Part shown: one piece after another, positions 36,557 to 47,794 of the stretch
How positions within the stretch are numbered: the stretch's first letter is position 1
Layout: every line of letters starts with the position of its first letter
NCBI GenBank assembly: GCA_033807695.1
Contig: CM066305.1
Location: forward strand, 2,232,001-2,296,000
DNA: 64,000 nt
DNA from: Daedaleopsis sinensis
Lineage: Eukaryota > Basidiomycota > Agaricomycetes > Polyporales > Polyporaceae
Reading direction: 5' to 3'
Notes under the pieces: model-generated
Databases searched by the model: none
Seen by the model: only the letters and a program-made list of their open reading frames with translations
Told to the model about the DNA's origin: nothing
Program-made: the position numbers and the translations under genes

Positions 36557-38520
36557 TCACAGCATACCAGGGTCCTCTTCGTCCAACACCTCCTCGTCAG
36601 ACGAGAACACTGCGTAAAGATTAGATTCTTCATCATCATCATCACCACCATCAGAAGCATATCCACCCCGTACTGTGTGACCTCGAGTTGTCGCACCCGT
36701 CGACATCACAGCTGATCCCACCTGTCGAACACCAAGAAGTCCAGTGCGACAATGGATAGGCTCATGCTGGATGCACGATTCTAGCGCTTCCTGTCCTGCC
36801 AACTCCTGCACAAAGGCTGCGTCCTGTTCCTGTGTCCCCTGATATTGTGTGAAACGATCTTTGAGCATGAGATAGACCTGCCAGAAGGACTTCGCGCCGA
36901 CTGGCGGCTGTCCAAGCTCCAGGAAAAACTGATTAACACGTTCGTTGAAGGCGGGGGGAACGAGTTGAAATACAGGATGGTCCATGGGAGCCCATTCCTC
37001 TTCGACTTCATCAAAGACTTGAGGAGGAACCGGTATCTGCCAAAAATTATATATTTTGAGTCTCAAAGGCAGATAAGATTGTCTATGTGCACTTACCTTC
37101 AAGTCGACCACCCCATAATCATGCGGATGCGAAGCGATCAAGACGGGAATGCCATGAGGCAGGAACTTGTGTTTACTCGCACGTCGGGGTGTCGTATTGA
37201 ATACACCACGCCATGCGTCCAGCTCGGCTTGTAGCCAGGGAATAGCGAGCCAACGGAAGATCAATCTGTTGCCAAAAGTGATGTATTAGATTGAGTAATA
37301 GCGTAGAGAGGACACGTACGTGTCAAGAGGCTCAGCCGGATCGTACCATCCCTGCAGAACTCCCAGTTCCAGGATGGCCTCGAACCCAGGCGTCCATTGC
37401 CTTCGGAGTAGAGACCACATTATTTCGGGCTTGATATTCATCTTCTTGCGCATCCAGCGGTGTTGAAGCGTATTCTCGAGGGTGGGGTCTAGAGCGTGCC
37501 TAATGAAGGTGTGTGCGTTCGCAATCCCGAAGTTCTCACTTCCGGGATCACTTTGAGTGACCAAAGGGACACCTTTTCTCAAGAAATAGACGGAGTGAGA
37601 AAAAGAGACGGAGTGGGAGTGAGACAAGGTACACATACCTCCCATATCGCGTGCGGCGTCCAAGTAGAATTTTGTCACAAGTCTAGGATTCGAGTTGGTC
37701 CACCAGATACGAAGCCACTTGATGTCTCCTGCCATCGGTTCAGTTCCTAGATGCAACCAGAGGCCAAATCGAGGGCCCCATTTATCATGCTGATCAAAGG
37801 TCCAGAAGTCATTCACTCCTGCAGCCCAGAAACGATAACGCTTATAGGTACGATGGCGGCGAGCGTCGACAGCATCGGGCTCGTGGATTCTCATCCACTG
37901 AGAGACAATAGGACTACAATATTCACAGTCGGGATTCAGATATCTAATCAGAATGTGCGGTCCATAGACATAGAGATGCTGAGGAGGACGTACCGAGAAA
38001 CACGCACTCCATACCAAGCTCGAAGTTTGTTCACAATGTCCTGGGCCCCAGACGTCGGATATCGTTCCTTGATCTCCAAGACAAACAGATGTATGGTCTC
38101 GGTAGTGTGATTCTGTGCCCGTGTCTTCTGCAGGCCCATCTCATTTCGAATACGCTTCACAGATGTGTCGCTATGATATTATAGTAACCACACTTCAGTA
38201 CGATGATCTTAATGTGTCCGAAACACTCACCTTAATCCATACTTTGTCGAATCGAACTCGCGAAGAACGCACCGTGCGATCGCAGCATCGCTGAGGTTGA
38301 GATCGAAGAAGTACTTGATCCGAGGCTTTAAGAGCGACCCTGGGGCTAGTAGTCACATTAATTATTCGAAGTAGTCAAATTGCCGTTAGATAATAAGTTA
38401 TGATATCAGTGTCAGCACTATGAATGACATTACTGAACACTGGCACATACGCAATGGTTTGTGTTGGTTCATTCTTTTAGCTTTATCTTGAGGATCATTA
38501 TGATCTTCGACAGGCTCCAT
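36557..38520 (-). CDS. integrase-core (DDE) protein, candidate transposase of the element
   Basis: Resembles the agaricomycete proteins carrying an integrase-like RNase H-fold core. The N-terminal half has helix-turn-helix-like segments (LNLSDAAIARCVLREFD, then LKRIRNEM-like KRIRNEMGLQKTRAQNHTTE). The core shows Asp in FDQHDKWGPRFGLWLH, the WLRIWWTNSNPRLVTKFYLD stretch, and Asp in TQSDPGSENFGIAN. Glu in KPEIMW lies 41 residues after the second Asp. The C-terminal part includes LIFRWLAIPWLQAELDAWRG and HKFLPHGIPVLIASHPHDYG and ends in an acidic tail (SDEEVLDEEDPGML). Five or more introns are inferred. The start at 38520 (MEPVEDHNDPQDK) is tentative; an upstream exon near 38640 was considered. 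Its location within TIR/TSD ends supports a transposase role. Confidence 0.78.
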
Positions 38521-38822
38521 GAAGGGCACACTGCAATACAACCATACCATGAGCCATCAGTAAGTGATTGCACATATGCGTGAAATACCAACTCACCGAT
38601 AGCCTGGATTTTAGTTGTCTCGGTTGTATGCCAGTCAGGAGAGAAACCTGGATGAAGTATCGTCGGCGTCACGCGCAGAAGATAATCATGATTAGCGCCT
38701 AATTAGAAGCTTACTTACTTTTCAAACAGAAATGTTGAAGGGTACAAAAACTCCTATACGTTGAACATCCGAACATCCAATGTAATTCTTTGCGCTATGT
38801 ACTAGTAGGCTAGTGGTGTGCT

Positions 38823-41650
38823 CTAGACTACACCCAACACCATCTTCGCATCAGCACTGAGTCTACGCCGCTTCGGAGGGGGAATCTGAGTGGCAGGTGC
38901 GGAGGCCTCACGGCCTGCTGAGAGGTGCACCTGACCCTTGGAGTTAATGTCCGAAATAATGTCAATAAGCACTACAGCATCATCAAGTCCCTTTCGTTTC
39001 GAAGGGCGGGAGGTACTAGCTGTCGGAGGGAGGGCTTTCTTCCGCCACCCTCCGGGGCCACCGGCAGCCACGCACAATGCATGGCTTGCTCCGATCTTGT
39101 GCCGGTTATCGATCTTCATCTTGACCGTCGCCCGTTGTCTAGCCTGAAAGTGAGCTTCAAGAGCGGGAGACTCGTTGCATACCACCAGGCTGAAATAAAC
39201 CATAAGCAGTCACACATATGTGTGAGTGATCGAAGCCGGCTTGTGAGTACGCAGCCATAAGGCCTTATAAACTGCAATGAAGGGACGTACCGCCAGTTTT
39301 GCTTCCCTTTAGGACCTGCCCGTGTTATCCGCCTTCCAAGTGCACAGTACTCGAGGGGACCGACAGCCACAGAGCGTGACTGCACAATCTCAACGAACGT
39401 TCGAGAGGTCCGTTCCGCTAAAGAAGCAGGCTGGAACAGCCATGTAGTTCCTGCGGCACCTCTGTTCGGATGGGAGGCTAAGGCAGCGGTGGACAGCAAG
39501 CAGTCAGCTTCGATTATGCATGTGCCGCTGTAAGACTAGATCGCCAGTTACCTTTGTGTGCATTCCCAGACTTGGAGTTCTCCAGTTCCGAGTCAACTTC
39601 ATCGTCCGACGATGATTGAGGATCGGATGCCGGCAGCACCTTCCTCTTCGCCCGAGTCGTCCTCTTGCCCATTGCGGATCGCTGGTTACTGGCGCGAATT
39701 TGTTTCGGTGTGCGGACCTTTGATCTAGAACATTTAGATGGGCTAAATCAGCAAGTAGCCAACCATGCGGAGAGATTTGACAACGAACTCGAACGGTGCT
39801 AGTAACCGCATAGGAAATGCGGAGACAGCACTCCATACCGCCTTCTGGGACTTCTTACCACCTAGATAAAGCTTCGTATCGAGTCGTGTGTTCCGCATAT
39901 CGCTTGACGGCAGAAAGAGGGTGTCGAGATAGGTGTACATATTGAGGTAAGTCGGCATCTGCCGCCATGGATCTGCATCAATAGTATACTTGTCAGTGAT
40001 TCATACTCTGGGCAGCTGTAATAGGCGAAGATTATACCACATTGAGCAAACAGATCGGTTAGACGATCGCAGGAGGAGATGCTGAATGACCCAAGAGGTG
40101 ATGATGCCTCTATCACCTCCCAATCCTTGAGACCCCATATGAGACGTCCAAGATGAGGTTTACTCTGCATTGATGATTGAATATATGTCGGTTCAAACGT
40201 GTCGTAGAGCGGAAGGTATTGCCCACGAGTGAAGGCATCCCCAGGTCGAGTGAGTTGCGATACACGTGCCTATCCATGACAGTCAATCAGTCAAAGAACT
40301 ATGACATGTGAGTGTTAAGATGAGCCTACCTCATATGCATCACACAGCACTTTCAAGCGGTGCGGCACATATATATACTGCTTACCGTGCACGTGCAACC
40401 AGTGAGAAAACTGTAGTCGGTGATCTACAGTCGGTGCAAGTATATGACCAGCGAAACACGGCTCGAGCAGCCCTCTATAACATAGAGTAGGTTAGCATTG
40501 TCAAGAAATCGGGGTTGAACACCACTATACTTACGGGACTTCCTTGTGTGCACGGTCTGTGAATGCCCAGAATGCCTCGCAAAGGCGAGCTAGCCTGGAC
40601 GGACAACCGAAGAGCTCACCCTCGGTTAAGAACGGCGAGAGACCTGGGTGATAGCCGTGACCATAATAGCTGTCAGATCGCCAGAAACATAGTGGCAGAG
40701 AGGATCACCTCGCACGTACCTGCCATATAAAACAGTTCAGTGACCGTATACACCCCTACACCACCGAAAACCGAGCCGTGAGTCTCTCTGATGGCTGTTG
40801 TGGCCAATTGCTGCCGCTTGTAGAAGCCGTTCTTCTGGATCTTCCTTACAATGTCGGCGACTGCACCCAACCAAGCGGTATAGTCGCTATAGATGTCGAG
40901 ATGTTGGACCGGAAGGGCTTTGCCAGAGTCGAACCAGTGTGGCTATATTTCAATAGAGATCAGCAATTAATAAGGCCAATAAGTGGTCCGGGTGCGTACC
41001 GTGAATATGAGATCAGCACTGAGAAATGCCAGGACGTAGTCGCCAAAGTCGAGGGCTATCCCAACACGAAATCCTCGTTTCTGTGATTAGACAATTAGAT
41101 AGGGATCTCAACAATCAGAACAGTGCACAAAGCGAATTGACGTACGTTGTCTATGCAACTAACCATTGCAATCTCCTCGTCCCACTGTGCTCTAGTATAC
41201 GGCTGGACTAGAGAATGTGTGAGGAGCTGGATCTAAAAGGCCGTGCCACATGAGTACCAAACAATTGACCTATAGTACCAATGCCATCTAACATACCTGC
41301 AAGCTGACCGGACCGAGGTTTAAGACCACGGTACGCGGTGTCCGAGTGACCTCAAGCAGCTCCAGGTCTTCGAGGGACCCTAATGGTGTGATCCCGTGAT
41401 ACCGGGGCCAAACGGGCTGCTGTGCCTTCTTAGGACCACGCGTGATAGCGGATGCCGAGTCAAGCTTATATACGAGCCCTTGCGCAATGCGGCTCGAAGA
41501 ATTCTCCTGCACAGCCGTACCAATCTCCTTCTTAGTAGGATCAGCCCATAGAGCTTGCAACCGGAGGGGTGTGGAGCTTCCAGCACGGATATGTCGAAGC
41601 CAGCGTAGGATAGTGAGGAAGCATGCTAGGACTTCCGTATACTCTGGCAT
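38823..41650 (-). CDS. uncharacterised multi-exon protein encoded by the element
   Basis: I do not recognise a domain, though the style matches a family repeated in agaricomycete genomes. It begins MPEYTEVLACFLTILRWLRH. Then come GLVYKLDSASAITRGPKKAQ and TPLGSLEDLELLEVTRTPRT. The middle has FSHWLHVHGKQYIYVPHRLK, LPLYDTFEPTYIQSSMQSKP and LIWGLKDWEVIEASSPLGSF. Next is MPTYLNMYTYLDTLFLPSSD with RLDTKLYLGGKKSQKAVWSA. The C-terminal third is basic and low-complexity (KRTTRAKRKVLPASDPQSSS and SRPSKRKGLDD), suggesting nuclear location and DNA binding. About ten short introns are needed. With the integrase it forms a same-strand pair 302 bp apart, so a partner or accessory role in transposition is possible but only inferred. 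Confidence 0.65.
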
Positions 41651-41707
41651 AGCAGTAGGCAGAAGAGATGTGTAAAGGACAGGACGCGAGCTGCGAGTCC
41701 GGCGCGA

Positions 41708-41736
41708 CGCGACGCGTCGCGTTAATCAAGACGCGT
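41708..41736. promoter_or_regulatory. palindrome with two ACGCGT (MCB-like) sites
   Basis: A perfect 14-bp palindrome CGCGACGCGTCGCG (41708-41721) and a second ACGCGT at 41731-41736. They lie 58-86 bp before the start of the uncharacterised gene. ACGCGT is the core site of the fungal MBF cell-cycle factor. Regulatory meaning is inference; a CACGTG E-box follows at about 41751. Confidence 0.4.
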
Positions 41737-41903
41737 CCCACGAAGAAGATCACGTGACTTCCTTGAGCAGAGCCCTGGCGCTTCACAGCTGGTACCAGTC
41801 GCGAGCAATCAATAATATTGGGCGTAACATATATCTCACCAAGATCAGACAATTTAACAGGGTGCCAGAAGTGCCATCAGGATATCTTACAAATGATAGG
41901 GCG

Positions 41904-41933
41904 CTTTGAAGCTGACCTGTCCTGCTTGCAGTA
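41904..41933 (-). repeat. right terminal inverted repeat (30 bp)
   Basis: Exact reverse complement of 31881-31910; it ends GCTTGCAGTA on the plus strand. Confidence 0.93.
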
Positions 41934-41940
41934 ATAGGGC
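41934..41940. repeat. right target-site duplication (7 bp)
   Basis: ATAGGGC, identical to 31874-31880. Its GGGC also forms the first bases of the adjoining miniature element. Confidence 0.88.
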
Positions 41941-42317
41941 TGCTCAATTCTTAAGGGCCGTTTCGAAATGCATTCGACTGACAAAAGTCGTCGAGTTGCC
42001 GGTGAGTGCCGAGGCTGATGGTGATGCAGCGCTAAGACTACTTACCTGCTCTTCCTTGCATCCCTTTCCTCCCCTCCTCCCCTGTTTGCGAATGAGATAT
42101 CGGCAGATAGCAGATATTCTCTGCTTTGAAATACTCGAATCTCAATGAATTGAGGTCATTACTGAGCTTTGGACGTCGACAGCAACTTCGGGACTTCGAG
42201 CTCAACCTGACCGCATTTGGATGGCCACTGCCACCCATCAGCGGCATCGAGCGGCATCTCGACGACTGTTCGTCAGTCAACTGCATTTCGAAACGGCCCT
42301 CAAGAATTGAGCAGCCC
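41937..42317. mobile_element. 381-bp miniature inverted-repeat element (MITE)
   Basis: Starts GGGCTGCTCAATTCTTAAGG and ends with the near-exact reverse complement (AAGAATTGAGCAGCCC). The inverted repeats stay recognisable for about 75-95 bp on each side with scattered differences. No coding capacity. Flanks are ATA and TTA, an imperfect 3-bp match, so a PIF/Harbinger-type origin is only a guess. The 10-kb transposon sits directly at its left end. Confidence 0.85.
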
Positions 42318-43119
42318 TTATGCAGCGAAAAGTGTCGGTATCAAATCGGCGTTCATACGCTCGAGGCGCCAAACACTAGGTAGCAGATTCTCATGATGCG
42401 GCTAATACTATCGGGCGTTCCTGTGAGTCTTTTTGTTCGCATGCCCTTACTTCTCGTAAAGGCGCTCCTGCGACCTGGTGGCAGCCTTGCTTCAGCAGGC
42501 AGAGATTTTACGTTGGTCGCACGGATGTTGTGCTCGCCGGGGGGACAGGTAGTACATAGCGGGGGATCATCGATGCATCACGAGCCAGAAGAGGGAGGGT
42601 CTTGTGTGCAGCGTTAAGTATCTTGAGTGGCTATCTTGGATCTCGTTCTTATCCTTTTTTGTCACGGATCTGTGCATTTAGGAGGCTAACAGGAGGCTAA
42701 TACCGTACAGCCGCCCATTTATGGCGACAGAAACCCAACCACGGTGTCTTTGGAACACTCGTCTGTGTCGAGTTGTTTCTGTAGGCCTGGTACGATTATA
42801 TGACAATAGGCAGCGGCCCAAATCATTCAGAGTCGGGGTCAGTTGGGAGGAGCAGGATGGGCAACGGCGAAATCGGCCAAGGGCGTTCCCGCGTGGGTTC
42901 AGGTCAGAAGAATTAAGCGAGATCAGTTTGGCAACAGGTGATCGCGCGAAAGGGTCCCTCTGCGTCTGACCAGAACGGCTCTCGCGGCGGGCCCTGGTCA
43001 CCAAACGCCTCGGTACCTGCAGAGCACTCCATTCTCTCTTTTCCTCTTGCTCATGCTACACGCACCGTCCACTGGTTCTCCCCATCCCCTCACCCGCACA
43101 CTATTCTAACCACGCAGCT
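42318..43119. other. intergenic region
   Basis: 800 bp between the miniature element and the hydrolase gene. No gene is supported; the last 150 bp are pyrimidine-rich leader. Confidence 0.35.
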
Positions 43120-45188
43120 ATGCCATACGTCGACCTCCTCTCCTCGGACGACTACACAGCGATATGGTACAACACAAACGCCCCGGCCGGCAACGTCAGC
43201 GGCTTCGATCCTGAGAAGCCCACGCTGGTCATGCTGCACCCACTCTTCCTTGACTCGAGCTGGACACATCCCCAACTCGACGACCCTCGTTTGCACGCGA
43301 ACTACAACATCATCGTCTTCGACACTCGCAACACCGGGAAGTCCCTCTTTAGGCCGTCAGGACGTCATGATCTTTGGGTGGTCGCCGCGGACTTGGCACA
43401 CTGCTTCTACGTGAGTACTCTGGTCACAAATGGAGTCTGTATTCCCTGGCGTTGAGCTCGCGGAGCAGCATCTGAGGCTTCCCCCCGCCCACATCTTCGC
43501 CCCGGAGCTATATTCGTGGGCGGCACTCCGGTTCGCATCTATGTGAGTCCCCATTATATGATGAACAAGTTCGCCGCTGATCGTCGCTGCCCCCAAAAGC
43601 TTTCCGGAACTCTGCCTCAGTTTGACGCTCTGCAATGTGACCCCACAAACAGAGTACGCATGCCATACCGCGTGCGCGCCGCTACAGACCCCTCACATTC
43701 CATGCCCCACCAGACTCAAGTCGGTATTCGATGCCTTCGAAGAGCTATCCCATTTGTGGTGTTATGCGGAGGATCTGGAGTCTTTCGAGACTGCCTGCAA
43801 AGAACTCATCAATTGCTATGCTCAGGTGCGCGACTATCCCTTCGGTACTTCGCCCCCCGTATCTCATACCGGCTTGCTAGGATGCGCATATAGACATGAT
43901 GGACGAGGTATGTTTGGTGATCTTCCGCGGAGGATCCGCCCTACTGACTGGCTTCATACACCGAATAGCTCGTGGCATTCTGGGAAGTACACTATCCTCC
44001 GTTTCGGCGAACGTATGTCATAACGAACGTCAACCTCGTTCTCAACGTGAGTCGCGGCGTATCGCGGCGTGCTTGAGACTCACCATCGTATGCAGCGGAC
44101 GCCCATGACAGATGATGAACTGGCCAACGTCAAATGTCCAGTTCTCGTAGTCCAAGTAAGCACACATCATTCCTTCAGCCGCATCATACTGATGTAGCGA
44201 CAGGCTGAACGCAGCCAAACACATCCAATAGAGTATGCACAACAACTCAGGAAAGCGCTCATCAATGTACCAAACGGTGCTCAGTTGTTCAGCGTGAAGG
44301 GTATTAGATGGATCTTCTCTCATCAAAACCACTGTACTGATTTTACGACGTGTCTAGCGAACCATGGCTATCTTGGTCTACTTTCTTCTTCTATTGTCAA
44401 CCAGGTCCTCAACAAATTCCTTTCGCGGCAGCCCCCTGCGCGAAGTGATCTCAATCCTCCCGAGATATCACTTTCAGACCGCATGCGTATAGCTCTGGAA
44501 CAACTCGCCGAGTTCAGAAACGACCCAAGCATTGCCGAGCGCGACACAATGTCGCCTCTGTCGTTCTGCTGCGTGACTGAAGAAGTGCGCAAGAGTCAGG
44601 AGGAACTCTACCAGCTCTACTCGGAGGGTATGCAGAACGCACTTTCGCCGCTTGCCCCCGATGGCCGCCCGCTACGCAAGTACGTGACGGCTCATAGAGC
44701 TATTATAGATTACACTTCCGTTTGTGCATCTCACATCTAACGTTTTTGCACTGCACAGGTATTCGGAGCGCAAGGACGAGCATTGGCTTGATTCAAGCAC
44801 GGACGGATTCTCGTATGCGAGTACGTACACTCTCGTGTCCTGACTGTGCCCGCCGCGTCAGGTAGCTCGCATGCATTCATTACACATCGCTCACGCCCGC
44901 CATCCGGTCGCACTAGACGTCAAGCAGCTGACAGATCGTATGAGCGACGCGAACAGGGACAAGCGGCGACCGGGGAAACGCCAGCAGGGCCACATCTCCG
45001 TCGAACAAGAGTCGGTGATGTTCATTCCGTCCGAACCGGTCACGCAGGAGGTCCAGCAGGTCGCCAGGATACGCCGCGCCACAGTTCTTCCACAAAGTCC
45101 GGCAGACAAGCATGTCATCAAGGGCTCGATGGCCAAGGTCATCGCTTCGGGTGCTGGAACGAGCCTTCAGAGACGGTTGTTGCGTTGA
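43120..45188 (+). CDS. alpha/beta-hydrolase fold protein
   Basis: Probable esterase- or epoxide-hydrolase-type alpha/beta-hydrolase. The N-terminal exon reads MPYVDLLSSDDYTAIWYNTN, then PTLVMLHPLFLDSSWTHPQL (the HP/HG oxyanion turn) and NIIVFDTRNTGKSL. After an intron, AHIFAPELYSWAALRFASMF replaces the usual GxSxG elbow with ELYSWAA, so the nucleophile may be Ser in LYSW or the enzyme may be altered. The cap and second half run to LANVKCPVLVVQ, the usual strand before the catalytic acid. The C-terminus is a basic extension ending TSLQRRLLR. About nine introns are inferred. No signal peptide. The substrate is unknown. Confidence 0.72.
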
Positions 45189-46044
45189 TTCGTCTGACAT
45201 ACCTATTTGGCTCACTTGGTAGCCTATCTATCCTCACTCATTCCCAACCTGCTTGTCTCGCTATCTGGATTCCTCACTCACTTCTCGTCTAAGCCTTCTT
45301 CACCTTTCGTCTTCTCTCATCCCACTCTCGCTCTCATCTCACCTCATCCGGTCCGGACTCGTTCCCGGTCCTGTCTCTGTCCATCCACCAAGGTGTGGAT
45401 GGAATTGCTGTGCTAAGTGTACACCACATTTATCCTCGCCCGCATTGCTCAGGCAGCCTTAGTACATATATGCTCATCTTTGTTACCTGTAGGCTTGGAG
45501 GGGTCTTCTTGAGATCCCATAGTCAGTACGGTATCCATACCTTCCCTATACATCCACACACTACTCTCTCTCCCTAACTCCCCCCCTACCCCCCTTCTCC
45601 GCACACTTTCCCGAATCTCACATCTCTTCGGTACTCTAACATACACATTAGAGAAAAGTACCTCGTAGATGGGTGAATGTCTGTTGATACCTTACGTTGG
45701 TCCTTTTGGATCTTGAATTCAATGTCTTTCTAGGCCAAAACAATCAACCTCTCGCCACGCTGACTTCGGCAACGTTGTTATAGCATCCAGTGTCCTCATA
45801 GTAATACGCCAAGATGAGGGTGCTTATGTATACATCGACCTCGTCTATACCACACGCGCAAGTCTAGCAAACGCAAATCTACCGCCGAGAGTACTAGTAA
45901 GCGACTAAGAGAGCTATAGAACGACCAAATGCCCAGAACAACGTCTATCACAGAGCGACTCCACCACCGTGGCATATCTAGGAGAGTTGCGGGGCCTCGT
46001 AGGAAGGCCTTATTTGTCCGATAGCAAGTCCAAAACACCCAAGC
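45189..46044. other. convergent 3' intergenic region
   Basis: Between the hydrolase gene (+) and UXS1 (-). Pyrimidine-rich tracts follow the hydrolase stop. No gene is supported. Confidence 0.4.
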
Positions 46045-47794
46045 TCACAGGCTACCCTCAATCATCTTCGCCTTGTAGTACCGCACCATCTCCTCGAGGC
46101 CCATGCGGACCGTCCAGCGTGGTTCCCATTGGAGCACCTCCTTCGCGCGGGTCGTGTCCGGGCGGCGCTTCTGGGGATCGTCCGCGGGCATCGGCTTGTA
46201 CACGATGTCGACGCGGCGGGTGGGCTCGAGGCCGTCCTCGCGCTGCACCTTCTCGACGATCTCGCGCACGAGCTCGGCGAAGTCGCCGATGGTGAACTCG
46301 TCTCCGTTGCCGATGTTCACGGGGCGCGTCTCGTCCGAGTTCATGAGCGCGATCAGACCGTCGACGAGGTCGTGGATGTACTGGAACGAGCGGGTCTGCT
46401 TCCCGTCGCCGTAGACGGTCATGTCCTCGCCGCGGAGTGCCTGAACGATGAAGTTGGAGACAACACGGCCGTCGAAGGGGTTCACTGCAGGAATGGTCAG
46501 TCGACTTACTGCTGAAGTTGAACTGACGCAACGTGATACGTACTGCGCGGACCTAGAAGTAACGGATCAATTTGGGAAAATGAGGAGATACTATACACAA
46601 ACGCACCATAGGTGTTGAAGATACGAGCGACGCGGATGTCGACGCCATCTTGACGGTGGAAGCCGTACGTCAAAGTCTCCGCTACACGCTTACCTTCGTC
46701 ATAGCACGCGCGTGGGCCAATGGGGTTCACATGTCCCCAGCTACGACGATCAATGTCAGAAAAAGCTGGAGAGAAGCCCGTGATTATGACAGTGCTCACT
46801 AGTCCTCGTGTTGTGGATGCACCTCCGGATCACCATACACCTCTGTGGCGATATCAGCATCTACTTAGACAGACGGAAGCGAGATTAACGGTACCTGATG
46901 TCGAAGTAATCAAGAAGCGAGCCTTGGTCCGCTTTGCAAGCCCCAGCATGTTCAAGGTGCCCATGAAAGAAGTCTTGATGGTCTTGACGGCGTTGAACTG
47001 GTAGTGAGGAGGAGAAGCCGGGCAAGCGAGATGATAGATCTCTGCGGGGATCCGTATGTGTCAGACCCAGGCGCGTGAAAGTAACGAAGCAACAGACTTA
47101 CGGTCGCATTCGATCATGAATGGCTCGACGACGTCATGTCTGACCATCTCGAAGTTGGGATGGCCAACCCAGTGACTAACGGTCGTTTTCGAACCCGTGA
47201 AAAAGTTATCCAGGACGGTGACCTCATGACCCAAGAGCATAAGTCGGTCTACCAAGTGGGAACCGACAAAGCCGGCACCGCCGGTAACAAGAACACGCTT
47301 GCGCTTCGACGGAGGAAGGAGTTTCACAGGAGGAAAGCGGGAGAGAGTTGTGTAGGAAATGGCTTGCGTGTCGGGATGGAAGATAGATTTTGATTGGTAC
47401 GCGCCATATGCTCCAGTGAACTTCGCGTGCTCGGTCTCTTGATTTCCGCCGTTGACTTCGTCGGCCGCGTCCGCGGTAATCACGTAGTGGGGACGGAGGT
47501 AGAGTGAACGAAGCACATCGAGAGATACTTCGCAGTCAAAGCCGAAACGCTGGAAACCGACAGTGTTTATGACGTCGCCGTTCTTGTCGAGAGTGCGGAT
47601 CTGAGAGGTGAGCTGTGAGCACCCGGTAATGTGGGTGGTGATGATGGGTAGAGTAAAGATTGGTGGCGATGGTTGAGAGAGAGGAGAACAGGCAACACGG
47701 ACAGACACGTCTCGCGTCAGATGGAAAGCGTTATAGGGAGGGAAAGAAGTAGCGGAGGACATACCGGACTGACAGACTGCTGCTGAGAGGACAT
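46045..47794 (-). CDS. UXS1: UDP-glucuronate decarboxylase (UDP-xylose synthase)
   Basis: NAD-dependent short-chain dehydrogenase that turns UDP-glucuronic acid into UDP-xylose, donor for xylosylated cell-wall or capsule glycans and glycoproteins. The Rossmann glycine motif is [19 protein letters not shown] and the catalytic Tyr-Lys is in [13 protein letters not shown]. Family segments [29 protein letters not shown] and [20 protein letters not shown] are all present. The first exon is [10 protein letters not shown], spliced (gtatgt to ctctcag) to [21 protein letters not shown] long N-terminal extension of about 100 residues precedes the enzyme core. The start at 47794 fits the splice frame. 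It ends MIEGSL at TGA 46045. Confidence 0.94.

Larger units (their letters stand above)
31881..41933. mobile_element. 10,053-bp terminal-inverted-repeat DNA transposon carrying alpha-kinase, integrase-like and unknown genes
   Basis: The ends are perfect 30-bp inverted repeats beginning TACTGCAAGCAG, inside a perfect 7-bp target-site duplication ATAGGGC. Inside are three spliced genes: alpha-type kinase (+, 32448-35684), integrase core (-, 36557-38520) and an uncharacterised gene (-, 38823-41650). All are readable without frame damage as far as can be judged by eye. The integrase with its D-D-41-E triad is the obvious candidate transposase. The mark of a Starship captain (tyrosine recombinase) is absent, and so are reverse transcriptase and helicase. 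I cannot name a described superfamily with this gene set and 7-bp duplication. Confidence 0.88.

Noticed and set aside
38583..38672. An extra first exon of the integrase gene (MTPTILHPGFSPDW...)
   Set aside because: Splicing to the next open segment gives a stop in its frame; the Met at 38520 opens the frame that continues into the core. An upstream exon in another frame remains possible.
31881..41933. Possibility that the 10-kb element is a Starship, a KDZ element or a retroelement
   Set aside because: No tyrosine recombinase, no reverse transcriptase, no KDZ-type transposase or TET/JBP gene. The ends are short TIRs with a 7-bp duplication, not LTRs.
31873..41941. 8-bp target duplication (hAT or KDZ style)
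   Set aside because: Extending the 7-bp match by one base fails on both sides (T before ATAGGGC on the left; T after it on the right has no partner).
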